NCBI RefSeq assembly: GCF_003073045.1
Contig: NC_037594.1
Coordinates: 28,632,737-28,696,736 of the forward strand
DNA from: Pomacea canaliculata
Taxonomy: Eukaryota; Mollusca; Gastropoda; Architaenioglossa; Ampullariidae
Direction of reading: 5' to 3'
Length of the DNA: 64,000 bases
The translations under genes were made by a program, and so were the position numbers. The notes beneath the pieces are model-generated. The model searched no databases. It was not told the DNA's origin and saw only the letters and a list, made by a program, of their open reading frames with translations. Position 1 is the stretch's first letter. The number at the start of each line of letters is the position of its first letter. Of the stretch, positions 49,601 through 59,706 are shown piece by piece.

Positions 49601-49933
49601 CTACTCTATCACGACACCACCAACATACAGTTTGATATATGGGACGTTACAGTGTATGGCTGCTTGTTTCTTCGTCACGTACATGTTCAAAACGAGTTTA
49701 AAAGAGAGCGTGCATGTGTGCCATAAAGTATAAGACTGGATAATGTGCATGTGAGTGAGAGTTGTGTGTGTGTGTGTGTGTTCACTCGACGCAGGCTAAG
49801 TTGGTCGTCGTTAAAAGGTTTTCATCATTTTTTTTGTCATTCTGGTCTCGCAGAGCAAGGCGTTGCAGATGTGACACAGCCTCCAACGACCGTCACGGTC
49901 GACCTACCCAGAGAAAATCTTCAGAGTGTTTGA
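43653..49933 (+). CDS. SLC16/MCT-like transporter, copy B (1-base deletion in exon 7)
   Basis: Exons: 43653-43757, about 44089-44374, 44840-44989, 46742-46875, 47028-47250, 47506-47748, 48052-48176, 48367-48498 and 49854-49933. Exon 1 is open (MEPASVQRTLVSEVLEQM...) and the body is open through TM10. Exon 7 is 125 bp against 126 in A and C: GGATGCAAAACCTGG lacks one base relative to GGATACGAGTACCTGG, which breaks the frame before TM11. The reading recovers in the original frame only if the base is restored, so this is either a recent null mutation or an assembly error in an A-run. TM layout and MCT-like motifs are as in copy A. A 669-bp THAP element and a 645-bp solo LTR sit in its introns. 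The exon 4 donor is GTTAGT where A has GTAAGT. Confidence 0.75.
44462..44506 (+). mobile_element. 45-bp non-LTR retrotransposon tail insertion
   Basis: A short insertion (AGATAAGATAAGACTTTATT, then TATCCCAGAGGGCAATTC) is present only in copy B, bracketed by TCTCA direct repeats at 44457-44461 and 44507-44511. Copies A and C read straight through as GCTCTCATT. The TTTATTTATCCC-GAGGG-AATTC type sequence resembles widespread LINE/SINE 3' ends, so this is a severely 5'-truncated retroinsertion. Confidence 0.65.
45445..46113 (-). mobile_element. THAP-encoding TTAA-type DNA element, copy 3 (complete ends)
   Basis: A 669-bp element between TTAA copies at 45441-45444 and 46114-46117. The unoccupied site is preserved in block A (CTTAAGCAG near 38474) and block C (near 54660), so a TTAA duplication on insertion is shown directly. 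The - strand terminus reads AGGGATTGAAAAGG and the + strand terminus GGGATACTCAAGGC, an imperfect inverted pair. On the - strand, ATG at 45893 opens a THAP start (MPRECAAPDCHEKMEK), then a one-base deletion relative to copy 1 shifts the frame. TTAA plus THAP points to Kolobok rather than piggyBac. No transposase is present, so the copy is non-autonomous. Confidence 0.8.
48757..48969 (+). mobile_element. tRNA-type SINE in the last intron, copy B
   Basis: Orthologous to the SINE at 41064, with the same A-box-like TAGTGTAGTGG and B-box-like GTTCAGATCTC and an AAATAAATAAAC tail. The solo LTR lies directly after this tail. Confidence 0.65.
48975..49619. mobile_element. Solo LTR of an LTR retrotransposon (block B only)
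   Basis: A 645-bp segment beginning TGTCGCAAAC and ending CACGACACCA (TG...CA), flanked by the 5-bp direct repeat CCAAC at 48970-48974 and 49620-49624. Blocks A and C lack it and read through AACCAAC to CATACAG. It contains two 14-bp palindromes AAATGACGTCATTT at 49523-49536 and 49547-49560. With no internal coding region, it is best read as a solo LTR left by recombination. The superfamily is not determined. Confidence 0.75.
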
Positions 49934-50266
49934 AAATAACACATTACAGCGCAATGGTGTATGAGTGGAGGGATAGGTTTAGTAGCAAGGCTAAGATTTG
50001 TATGAATAGTTTAGTTTTGTTTTACTGGCCAATGGTTTTGAAGATTGTTTAAGATGTCATTTTTACATATATTTGTGTTTATAACTGGATTATATTTACA
50101 GTGCTTTTATAATGGTGTATACTGACTTTGGCAGATACTCACACCCTTCATCTGAGCTCTCGCAGCAATAACGAATCTCCGTGTGTATGTGGGAAAGGTG
50201 TGTGTGTGTGTGTGTACGTGCACGTGTTTGTGTGCAACAGAGAGGGGAATCTTCTTTATTTTTCCC

Positions 50267-50272
50267 AATAAA
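50267..50272 (+). other. Poly(A) signal, transporter copy B
   Basis: AATAAA at the position conserved with copies A and C. The 3' UTR is about 350 nt, shortened by a deletion just after the stop codon. Confidence 0.6.
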
Positions 50273-50839
50273 CTGCGTTCACATTTCTACAATTTATTAA
50301 AAATCGTAATTGTGTTTATCTTTTAAAGATCTGACTACAATATGCATATTTTTGTGTAAATAAATGTTTATGAGACAGTTTTATGTTATATTTTTAAATA
50401 ACATACCTTTTATACAACTTAATGTCACATGCTATTCTTGTCACGATTGATAATTGTAATAGTGGAATTAGTGTAATCTGCTTAAATTTAACGTTTTCAT
50501 ATATCAAACAAGCATCCAGTGTGAAGAACATACAAAAATGTTTGCATATTAGTTTGATTATCAAATTTCACGCAAGTTGGCTATTAAAACATGTGGACTT
50601 GCATGGCCTTCTATAATTGTGTGCAACACTGAAATATAACAGAGAGAGAGACTGAGCAAAATGGATATATATGCTAGCTTCTTAAAAAAAAAACTACCAG
50701 GGTCACAAAATTCATGTTTAATGCAACAAAGAACTGATGTGTGCGGTTAGGTAATTCCCAGCTTAATAGTAGGTATCGACATACGAAATTATTTTTAATG
50801 AGTATTTTTTATGTTAACGTGAAAGTACAAGAAAATATA

Positions 50840-51363
50840 AGAATGAAAACGAAAATCCGATTATCTTCATTAGTTTTGGAGATACTGCTGTTTTAAGAGA
50901 TTTGTGTCACAGCTATAATTATTTATTTTGGACCATGTTTGAAGCTCTCATATGTAGCATCGTGAAATCTTAGACCCCCTTTGCATAAGCTACCAACGCT
51001 GGATTCTACTCAACTGACTGACAAAATAATCTGCACAAAAGACATACTGGAAAAAACACATTAAAATTTGAAAAAAAAAGTTTTGCGAGTAGTCATTTTG
51101 CACTAAGACACCATATTTCAAGTACTCCATTTCAAATACTAATTTACTAAATACACCTAAAACATATTTTTTAAAAGAATCATTTTATACTGTTGTCCTA
51201 TTCTTTTTAAAAACTTGCAAGGTCGCTTTTGTGAGATATGCAGCTTCAAATATTACAAACTTATCAATTTTTCAGGTGGAAGGTTTTTACAATTGTAATT
51301 TTTAAGAAGTTAAACGACGTTTGAAACAAAGTCTTTAGTAAGTTTTGGTCGTGGATGAGAGTG
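50840..51363. other. Unique spacer between blocks B and C
   Basis: About 520 bp of AT-rich sequence with no counterpart in the other blocks. No gene was seen. Confidence 0.55.
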
Positions 51364-52835
51364 GTCATCTGGTCTTTGTCATGTCGCAATGCTTTTGCTG
51401 CATGTCGATGCAGGTTCTCAAAAATAAAAGAAATTTCAGGCAACTGTATTCATTTCAAAACCCCAGGTACGGCATTTCACTAACACTCGCTTTCAGAAGT
51501 TATCTCCAGTTGCATGACATGCCGTGATCACTAGAAAAATTTCATTTCACTGGTAGCAATTTTTGATGTTGGGTTTGCCTAGCCTAGTCCTGCTGCATTC
51601 TTCGTCTGAAACACATTCTTCCTCGCTTTTCGTCATCTTCTTTTCGTTGTCATCCTCCATGTCTACATCGTCTTTTAAAGCCTATCAAGATACGGGTGAC
51701 AGGACCGACTTGTCTTACTGTGAAGCCTGTCTCATCCGCGCTTCAGGAGGCCTATAAAATTATTTTAAGCATCGGCATCGTTTGGGGGTTACTACTTTTG
51801 ATCTTTTGATATACTTCAATCGACAGCTTGTTTGTATATCCTAGAGTCCAAGAAAGTATGACCTAATTCTTGCATATACATGCATTTAGTGTTCATTTTG
51901 TGCTTTTGGTCCTGCGCGTGCTGCGGCCCGTTACTCGACTGTTAGCTGTCATGGGAGAGAAATCTGTCGTGCTTCTGCAGGGACGACGATGAGCTCCCCT
52001 GTCTGACAGTCGAATTAAGCTGAGTATAGCGTATTACTGTTGATGGGATGACAGGAGAAAGAAGAGGGAGGGAGAAGAGAGTTTTGATGACAGAAGTAAT
52101 GGAGGTTCATTAGCATCACAGTAGAGACCGAGGGAGGAATGTCATCAACCCTGTAAACATCCGGAAACCTTTCTACCCAGCATGCAGCGCTCGTCGTACA
52201 GGGCGTGTGTCTTATCTGACCCTGGATAAAAAAAAAGGTAGGTTTTCTCAATCACTTAGTCAAAAAGACTCCATGTATGCTTCTTCGTGCTAACACATAT
52301 CCTGATCACATTAAGTTGACTACTTATTCTTCCAGCTGCAGTTTTCTGGTAAAAGAAATATCAGGCGGATTGTATTTTCAACCTGCCACAAGAACAAAGT
52401 CCTACAAAAATTATCACCTTTCTGCACTTAAATGTTGTTTACTATCATCTCACTGTACTCCAAGGTTCGAAACGTAGTATTAAAAGGGAGGCTAACAAAT
52501 AGTCAAACTTTTCTGTTCCTTGTCCTGTTTTCTACTCTTGGTACTCGTTACACCTGATAGCTTTTGACATTTCTTACATTTAAACTTATATAAGATAAAC
52601 ATTAACATAATATATTTATTCGCCTATTTGTTTCTAAAGCTCTTTTTCAGCTGTGAATACATTTTCAATTTCTTTTTTCTAGTTGTTGCTAACTTTATTT
52701 TTGGCTGGGGAAAAGCCAGGTTCTGATTTAACAGCTCAAGTGACGGAAACAAGTCTACAGTTGGCGACAGGCGGCGGTCAGTGTCGGACAGCAGACGGTA
52801 GACAGTGACTGCAAGTCCTTCCAGAAGAGGTCAAC

Positions 52836-55800
52836 ATGGAGCCCGCGAGTGTGCAGAGAACGCTGGTCTCGGAGGTCCTCGAACGAATGAAAAAACTTTC
52901 TGAAGAGATATCAGGGAGAACTGAGAGTCCCGCAGAAGAGGTATGCATGAAGAGAAAATAAATTGTTTCTTTTGTAATTACCAGACTTACAGGTATGTCC
53001 ATTTTACATTTCGCTGAAATGATTTCCATTTTATGAGCTACAACTACTTGTAAATACAATGAATTGACTCGTTGAGCTCAAAGGGAATGAACTCGATCTG
53101 TCGTTTGAAGTAAGCAAACACCATGAACACTATATTAAAACTACTTGCTTTTCGCAGAACTAGAAACCGCGGTCTCAAACAAAACAAGCATAGGATACAC
53201 GTTTAGATATGCACATACTCAAAAAGTGAAAATGTTTGACATCTGAAGACGACTTCTCGTTGGTTAAAGGCTCACAGAGGACAATCGCTCCCACCGCAAC
53301 TGGTCTGGAAGTCCCGGTTCCTACAGGGGCTGTGGACGGCGAACTGAGGAATAAAATTCTGATGCAATGCCTCATCTTCCTTGCTGCTGTCATCATCATG
53401 CCTGCAGTTGTTCTGTTTCCAGACATGATGTGGCTAGTCATTCTTCAAGGCATTGGGCTGGAAGATGTCGATACTTTGTACTCATTTTTTGGGAATACAG
53501 GAGTACATACACAATCGCCTACGGAGTCTCTGGTACTGTAACATTTGTTAAACCCTTGGAGTTCTCGTTTTATTTCTTTGTTTGGTTTTGTGTGTGTGTG
53601 TGTTTTCCTTTCTGTGGTAGTACTGCTCTCATTCTCTGCCTCTGTCTTTTCAACTTATATGCGTGCTAGCTCAAGCCGGAAACGGGTCATTAAGCACTGA
53701 CTGAGAATTGACTTCCTACATCACCAGACGACAGAATTTCGATGTGTTTGCCACAGGCAAGTTGAAAAATACAATAACAGCGCATGTCTAGTAGGAATGG
53801 TAGATGATGATGATGATGATGATGATGATTGTTATTATTATTGTTGTTATTGTTGTTGTTATTATTGTTAAACGTAATTTTTGATGTTTTTGAAGTCGGT
53901 TTCTTTCTGTGTTTTGTATTTATTTCTATTGGAGGAGCAGTGAGCGGCATTCATATCACATATATAGTTAGCAGTATTCTCATCACTGTGTTTAATGTAT
54001 AATATTACAGGTATAGTTAGCAGTATTCTGATCACTGTGTTTAATGTATAATATTACAGGTATAGTGAGCGGTATTCTCATCACTCTGTTCAACTACCGA
54101 CCTGTAGCGGCGGTTGGGGCAGTATTGACATGTCTTGGATGTCTGATCACATCTTTCTTGCATCTGGAGAATGAGCAAGCTGTTACCTTCGTCTTCTGCG
54201 TTCTACCAGGTTTTTTTTTTTCAAATTATTGCCTCAGTCAACGACCTTATCCTGCCTTAGTTCGGCACGATTGACAAAAATTTCACGTTTGTCCAGCTGC
54301 GACAGATGTTTTGCCAAGCTCGAAGGTAAAATTTTGTAGTGACAGGGTAAAGCTCGGTGCAAAGTGATTTTTCCTACAGAGTAAATACATTCCTTTCTTT
54401 TTCACGGTACACGTCTACAAACATGACCCTACAGAAAGGTCAAGCTCGTTACGTCCCTTTCATTCACAGAAACTCATTAACATGTAGTCCCAGCTGTCCC
54501 ACTGACTGTATCTGGGTAAGTCCTTAGGCTAGTTGCACAACGTGTTTCGAAAACTTAAAACTGTTCTAAACAAATTCAGAAACTTTTTCTCAAAACAACT
54601 CCTAAGCATTTAAATGTTCGGCGCAATTGCTAAACAGTGCTGATGGGAACTAAGTCTGGCTTAAGCAGATTTATCTTATTTAAAACAGTTTTAGGTTTTA
54701 AACAGTTCTGAAATTATGTTGTGCACAACAAAAAGCTGATTTTCCAAATAGATTTTAAAGTTGTTTTTTGATGACAAATGTGTTGAGCAACTGACCATTG
54801 ATATCTGGCCGTGTTCTCTGAGTTGTAGTGCTTTTACTTTTAGAGAAATGAAGGGGATATGTTCACACAAGTTTTCGGAAATAACATCTTGCGGGCAGTT
54901 TTACCCAGTATACAGGAAAAAATACCTTGGCCACCAGACACCATATGGCGAATTACACTTGTCACAGTGAAGTTAGCTGGGATGCTATAAGCGGGAGAGA
55001 AATATCCAAACTGCATCGACACTTTTACATGTAACGTATGAGGACGAGAGAGAAAGAGGAAGTGGATGGGATAGGGTTAGAGAGACATCAATGAGCGAGA
55101 TAAAACTAGAGTTTTGAGTATAAAGATATTTGTTCTAAAATCTTGTTGTCAAGATACAAATCACATTCTGAAGCAAGGTGTGTGTTGCAGGTGTGGGCAA
55201 CAACTTTCTGTACACCGCTGCGCTGGTGGCCATACTGGAATGTTTCGGGGACGTGAGGATCCTCATTGTCCTCTTCACTTTTTTCTCGGAGATCCTTGTG
55301 GAGCTGATCCTCGAGGTTACTCCAGTTAGTACCGGCTATTCCTTTAATTTCATTCTATTTATAATTTTGAGATTATTGGTATATATTAGAACTCAGAGTC
55401 CCATTTTAATAGACTTTTGTGTGGATGAGCGTATGTGCTCTCACCTGCATACAGCTGCCTCTTGCATATTTGTCAGCTACCGAGCGATAACTTGAGTTGG
55501 CGAGCCATCTTGGGGATCATGTGTGGGATCTACGGACTGTGTCTCCTGGCTTCCTCTGCTCTGGTCCCTCTGAACTTGTACATGAACGAGAACCCTCGTC
55601 AGAGTCTGCGCAGCCGCATCATGAACACCGAGGCCCTGCGTGTCTTCAAGTCTCCGCTACTCTACGCCATGGGTGGCGTCTTCCTCTTCACGGGAATAGG
55701 TGGGTACACCCTCACTACAGCAGCAAACACTAGGCTAACACACTGCAGGGTTACAGCATTACTGGTGTACACACTGAGTGATCAAAGAACGCGGAATCCT

Positions 55801-57687
55801 ATTTAATAAACAATTAGTTTTGTAAAATGATGCCGTGAAATATGTTGATTTTTAGAGATAAAGAGGGGTATGAGATCATCCAACAGCTTAGATATCCACT
55901 ATTAATAGTAGCAGTTATATCAACTACAGTCTTTAATTAATTAACGATGGAATTTTTTTCTCCTTCAGGGGGGCTCGATATTCCAGTAATACTGGTAGGA
56001 ATCTGGTACACCTTTGCGTCCGTGATTCTACTGTCTGCTGTCTTGTTTGCTGCCTTGCTTGCTATGATAACCAGCTGCTGCTTCTACGGAAAGCTGACAA
56101 GGGATGCATCCTTGGTCCTGATCACAACCCTGGGTTTTCTAATGGGAATTTTGTCCCTGTCAGTCAAATGGTTTGATGCTTTGCCATACACATGCATCTA
56201 CAGCGTCCTCTACGGCCTAGGATATGGTAATATATTGCCTTCCATCAGAATATTTGAACATGGTTGTGATTTATTTGTAGAGTTCATGCTATTAAGATCA
56301 TTACGACAGACACACGTTAATCTAAGAACAGTCTTTAGTAACGGTCTTTAGGTTAACTGTCCAGAAACAACTTTGTGGTACAAAGCAGATTCAGTAAAAG
56401 TCCTAACATAAGCATTACCTAAACTGATTATTGAATCTTTCCGTATATAAGCTGCTTTTTTTAATCACTCGATTGCTTTAACTTTGACCTTTTATACCTT
56501 TATAGGTTTGCGAGAACCAGTCACAAGAAACCTGATTCCACTGGTGATGGGACGCGAGTGCCTGGGACTTACAGTCGGGTGCCTCACTTTTGCGTCGGGT
56601 GTCGGTTCCATTATAGAGGAGAAGAGCACAGGTAAGCAACAAAGAAACATTAAACAATTCAACAAAATAAAAGTATTTGCTTTGAAATATTAAATACGCA
56701 GTGACATGGTCATGTGCAATATTTTTATGTTCATAACGAGCAGGTGACGAAAATGCGTGCCGTGCGATTTGATATCTACTTTAGAAACAGTCTGATTATG
56801 TCGTTTATCTGTACAGTTGCTATGGAGAGCGCCCTGAAACGAGTAGATACATCTTTTTACTTGTATGGCGCCGCTCTGATCACATCGTCGCTGATGGTGC
56901 TCGTCGTCATCAGACTGGTTAAAACTGCAGCTGGAACCCCGTATCAGATCAACAACGAAGGTATATAACTTCCAAATATTCACCGGATACTTTCAAAATC
57001 AAATTAATGAGATTTTTTTCCCCGCTTTCAGTTTCAATTTTATCACTTGATAATATTTTCACCTAGGTTCCAGCAATGTTTATTTTTAATTAATCAACTT
57101 AATTTGTCTATTTTTCAATCCAGCAAGGAATTATATACCTTACAATATTTCCAGATTTTTATAGTTGTTATTGATTGTCGCCATTGCAGTGAGAGGCTCA
57201 GTGTTCAGATCTCATCTCGGGACACTCTCTGTATGTGACATTTGTCCACAGGGCTGGGCGTCGGGGGTTTTTTCAGGGTACTCCGGTTTCCTCCCCACCC
57301 CCCCCCCCAAAAAAAAACATAGTGTGAAATCGCCGCAAGATGGAAGCACTTTCCTATTAAATAAATAAACCAACAAACATACAGTTTTATACATGGGATT
57401 TTACACTGTATTGCTAGTTTTTTCTTCGTCACACACACGTTCAAAACGAGTTTAAAAGAGAGCGTGCACGTGTGCCATAAAGTATAAGACTGGATAATTG
57501 CATATGAGTGATGTGTGTGTGTGTGAGTGTGTTCACTCGACGCATGTTAAGTTGGTCGTCGTTAAAAGGTTTTCATCATTTTTTTCTTTGTCATTTTGGT
57601 CTCGCAGAGCAAGGCGTAGCTGATGTGACACAGCCTCCAACGACCGGCACGATCGACCTACCCAGGGAAAATCTTCAGGTTGTTTGA
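52836..57687 (+). CDS. SLC16/MCT-like transporter, copy C (frameshift in TM1 exon)
   Basis: Exons: 52836-52940, about 53249-53532, 54060-54209, 55191-55324, 55477-55699, 55969-56226, 56506-56631, 56817-56960 and 57608-57687. The second exon is two bases shorter than expected: one base is missing near 53302 (GCAACTGG against GCAAACTGG) and one near 53485, between LEDV and the shared TM2 start. The second of these breaks the frame after TM1. All later exons are open and in phase. It is the most diverged copy: exon 6 gains 5 residues (an extra Gly plus four in LFAALLAM), exon 8 gains 4 (MESALKRVD), and a Gly in TM11 is replaced by Glu (GSIIEEKST). An alternative exon 2 acceptor (GCTCACAG at 53270-53277) would keep the first part in frame. 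Confidence 0.72.
53803..53870. repeat. (GAT)n then (TTA/TTG)n microsatellite in intron of copy C
   Basis: Nine or so GAT units followed by TTATTG-type trinucleotides. It is present only in copy C, where A and B have shorter TTATTA or unique sequence. Confidence 0.85.
53963..54060 (+). repeat. 49-bp tandem duplication containing a splice acceptor
   Basis: Two units (53963-54011 and 54012-54060), each ending TTTAATGTATAATATTACAGG, repeat the branch/acceptor region of exon 3. They differ by one base (CTCATCAC against CTGATCAC). Only the second is followed by the true exon sequence. Confidence 0.85.
57178..57373 (+). mobile_element. tRNA-type SINE in the last intron, copy C (5'-truncated)
   Basis: Orthologous to the SINE copies at 41064 and 48757 but missing the A-box end. 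It retains GTTCAGATCTC and the tail, plus a C9-A8-type low-complexity expansion near 57297-57318. Confidence 0.6.
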
Positions 57688-58350
57688 AAATAACACATTA
57701 CACCTTGAAAATCTGAGTATCTTAAAGGTAGCACCTCTCACTTCGGAAATCCCGCCGTACTTTTAATTCATTTCACCAACTGACGGACAGATGACACGGT
57801 GCATATGAGAATTCTGGATGTCATTTGTATTTAGAGAGAACAAATATTTTTATGTGCTGTAGAACTTCGATTCCATACCATGCTTTGATGAAAGGAAAAT
57901 GTCTTCTTTCCTCCCTCTCTCTCTTCTCTCTCTCTCTCACACAATTGGAAAATTCAGTTCTTCTGACCCCTTTATGCAAATATAAATATTGTAAATACTC
58001 AGTGATGGACGTGTACTGAAAAGATTGCTCTGTCGAACTAACGAAATAGAATTTATACAGTCTAGGTTTGTTTGGTTTTTTTTTTTTATTTCTTTATGTT
58101 TGAAAAACGAAGATTAACTCTAACTGGTAAGCTGTTTTTTGCAGTGTATCTGGTCCTGAAAGTTTTACAGTCTAGTGTTTTCCTTTATGTTGTGTATGGA
58201 GATGATGAGGATATTGGTTGGAGAATGGGAGGCCTAGGATGGCAGGCCAAAAGAACTATAATCTCCGTGTGTATATGGGAAAGTGGGTGTGGGTGTGTGT
58301 GTACGTGCACGTGTTTGTGTGCAAGTAGAGTGGAATCTTCTTTTTTTCCC

Positions 58351-58356
58351 AATAAA
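58351..58356 (+). other. Poly(A) signal, transporter copy C
   Basis: AATAAA in the conserved CCCAATAAACTTC context about 660 nt after the stop. Confidence 0.6.
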
Positions 58357-59416
58357 CTTCTTTCACATTTGTACAATTTATTAAAAATCGGAATTATGTG
58401 TTCATTTTTTAAAGATCAGACTACAAGATGTACATTTTTGTGAAATTGAATGTTTATGAGACAGTTTCCTATTATATTTTTTAATAACATACCTTTTATC
58501 TTACAACTTAATGTCACGTGCTATTCTTGTCACGATTGATAGTTTTAGTAGTGGAATTAGTGTAAGCTGCTGAAGTTGTCATTTAACGTTTTCATGTATC
58601 AAACAAGCATTCAGTGTGAAGAATTAACATACAAAAATGTTTGCATATTGGTTTGATTATCAAATTTCACTAAAGTTGGCTATTAAAACATCTGGACTTG
58701 GCCTTCTATAATTGTGTGCAACACTGAAATATAACAGAGAGAGAGAGAGACTGAGCAAAATGGATATAGGCTAGCTTCTTAAAAAAAAAACTACCAGGGT
58801 CACAAAATTCAGAAGGTTTAATGCAACAAAGAACTTGTGTACGTGTGCGGTTAGGTAATTCCCAGTTTAATAGTATAGGTATCGACAAACAAAATTATTT
58901 TTAATAAGTATTTTTTATGTGAACGTGAAAGTACAAGAAAATATAGGGAAAAAACTAACATTTAATTACATGCAATTGGAGAGTGAGAGACGATCGAGTT
59001 ATTTATAATAGCAGAAACATGCACCCGAGTATCGTCCGGACTGCGAAACTGGCGTCACTTTGAAATACCCACGGTACCCTTTCTCCCCTTCTTGTCACGA
59101 CTTCCGCAACTTCACACATTTACAATGGGACAATAGATGAAATCAGTGAAGCATGTAATGGTGAACTATATATATATACATGTATTTCCATTGACTGAAA
59201 CCAGAACACACACATATACCGATACGTGCTCACATTGAATATACATGTATATATATTACAATAAAATAAACAAACTTTTTTTTAAATCTTTAAGAAGCGT
59301 TACTTTGAAAGAATATGTTAAGAAGAAAAAGTGTAAAAGTGTTATCGAAGGCTGTGAGCGTTTTTAATAATTATATCAGTCTGTGGTTGAAGCCTAAGGA
59401 ACTACATCCCCTAAGG

Positions 59417-59706
59417 CAGGGGTGTCAAACACCCGGCCCGCGGGCCACATCCGGCCCGCTATGACATTTTACCTGGCCCGCGAAAGAATTTTATTTAATC
59501 ATTGTTAATGGCCCGGCGACGGTGACAGTTAGAAGGCAAAGAACAGAAAAGTTCCCGTCGAGCACAGCAAGCGAAGGGATGAGTTTAGTGAAGTTTGTAC
59601 AGACCACCAACAGTGCACTGGTCAAGTTACCACCGCTCCTGTTGATGACCTGAAGGGAGGGTGAAGGCGGGGCCTATAAATCTGACCTTTGACACGGGAC
59701 ACCCTG
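59417..59706. mobile_element. hAT-like non-autonomous DNA transposon remnant
   Basis: The left end CAGGGGTGTCAAAC followed by GGCCCGCGGGCC is a terminus widely seen in hAT (Charlie-type) elements. The right end, read on the - strand, is CAGGGTGTCCCGTGTCAAAG, an imperfect inverted match with a small insertion. No clear 8-bp target duplication was found and no coding capacity is left. Confidence 0.55.

Larger units (their letters stand above)
42755..50839 (+). repeat. Tandem transporter block B
   Basis: It begins with TGTTATTTCTATTTCTAAAG, homologous to 35584 in block A, after about 17 bp of AT-rich filler, and ends where homology with block C (58945) stops. It is interrupted by private insertions at 44462-44506, 45445-46113 and 48975-49619, and lacks about 540 bp of 3' UTR sequence found in A. 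Confidence 0.85.
51364..58945 (+). repeat. Tandem transporter block C
   Basis: Left homology to block A resumes at GTCATCTGG (compare 34236). Relative to A about 900 bp (34882-35786) is replaced by about 150 bp of unmatched sequence. Right homology with B ends at 58945. Confidence 0.85.
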
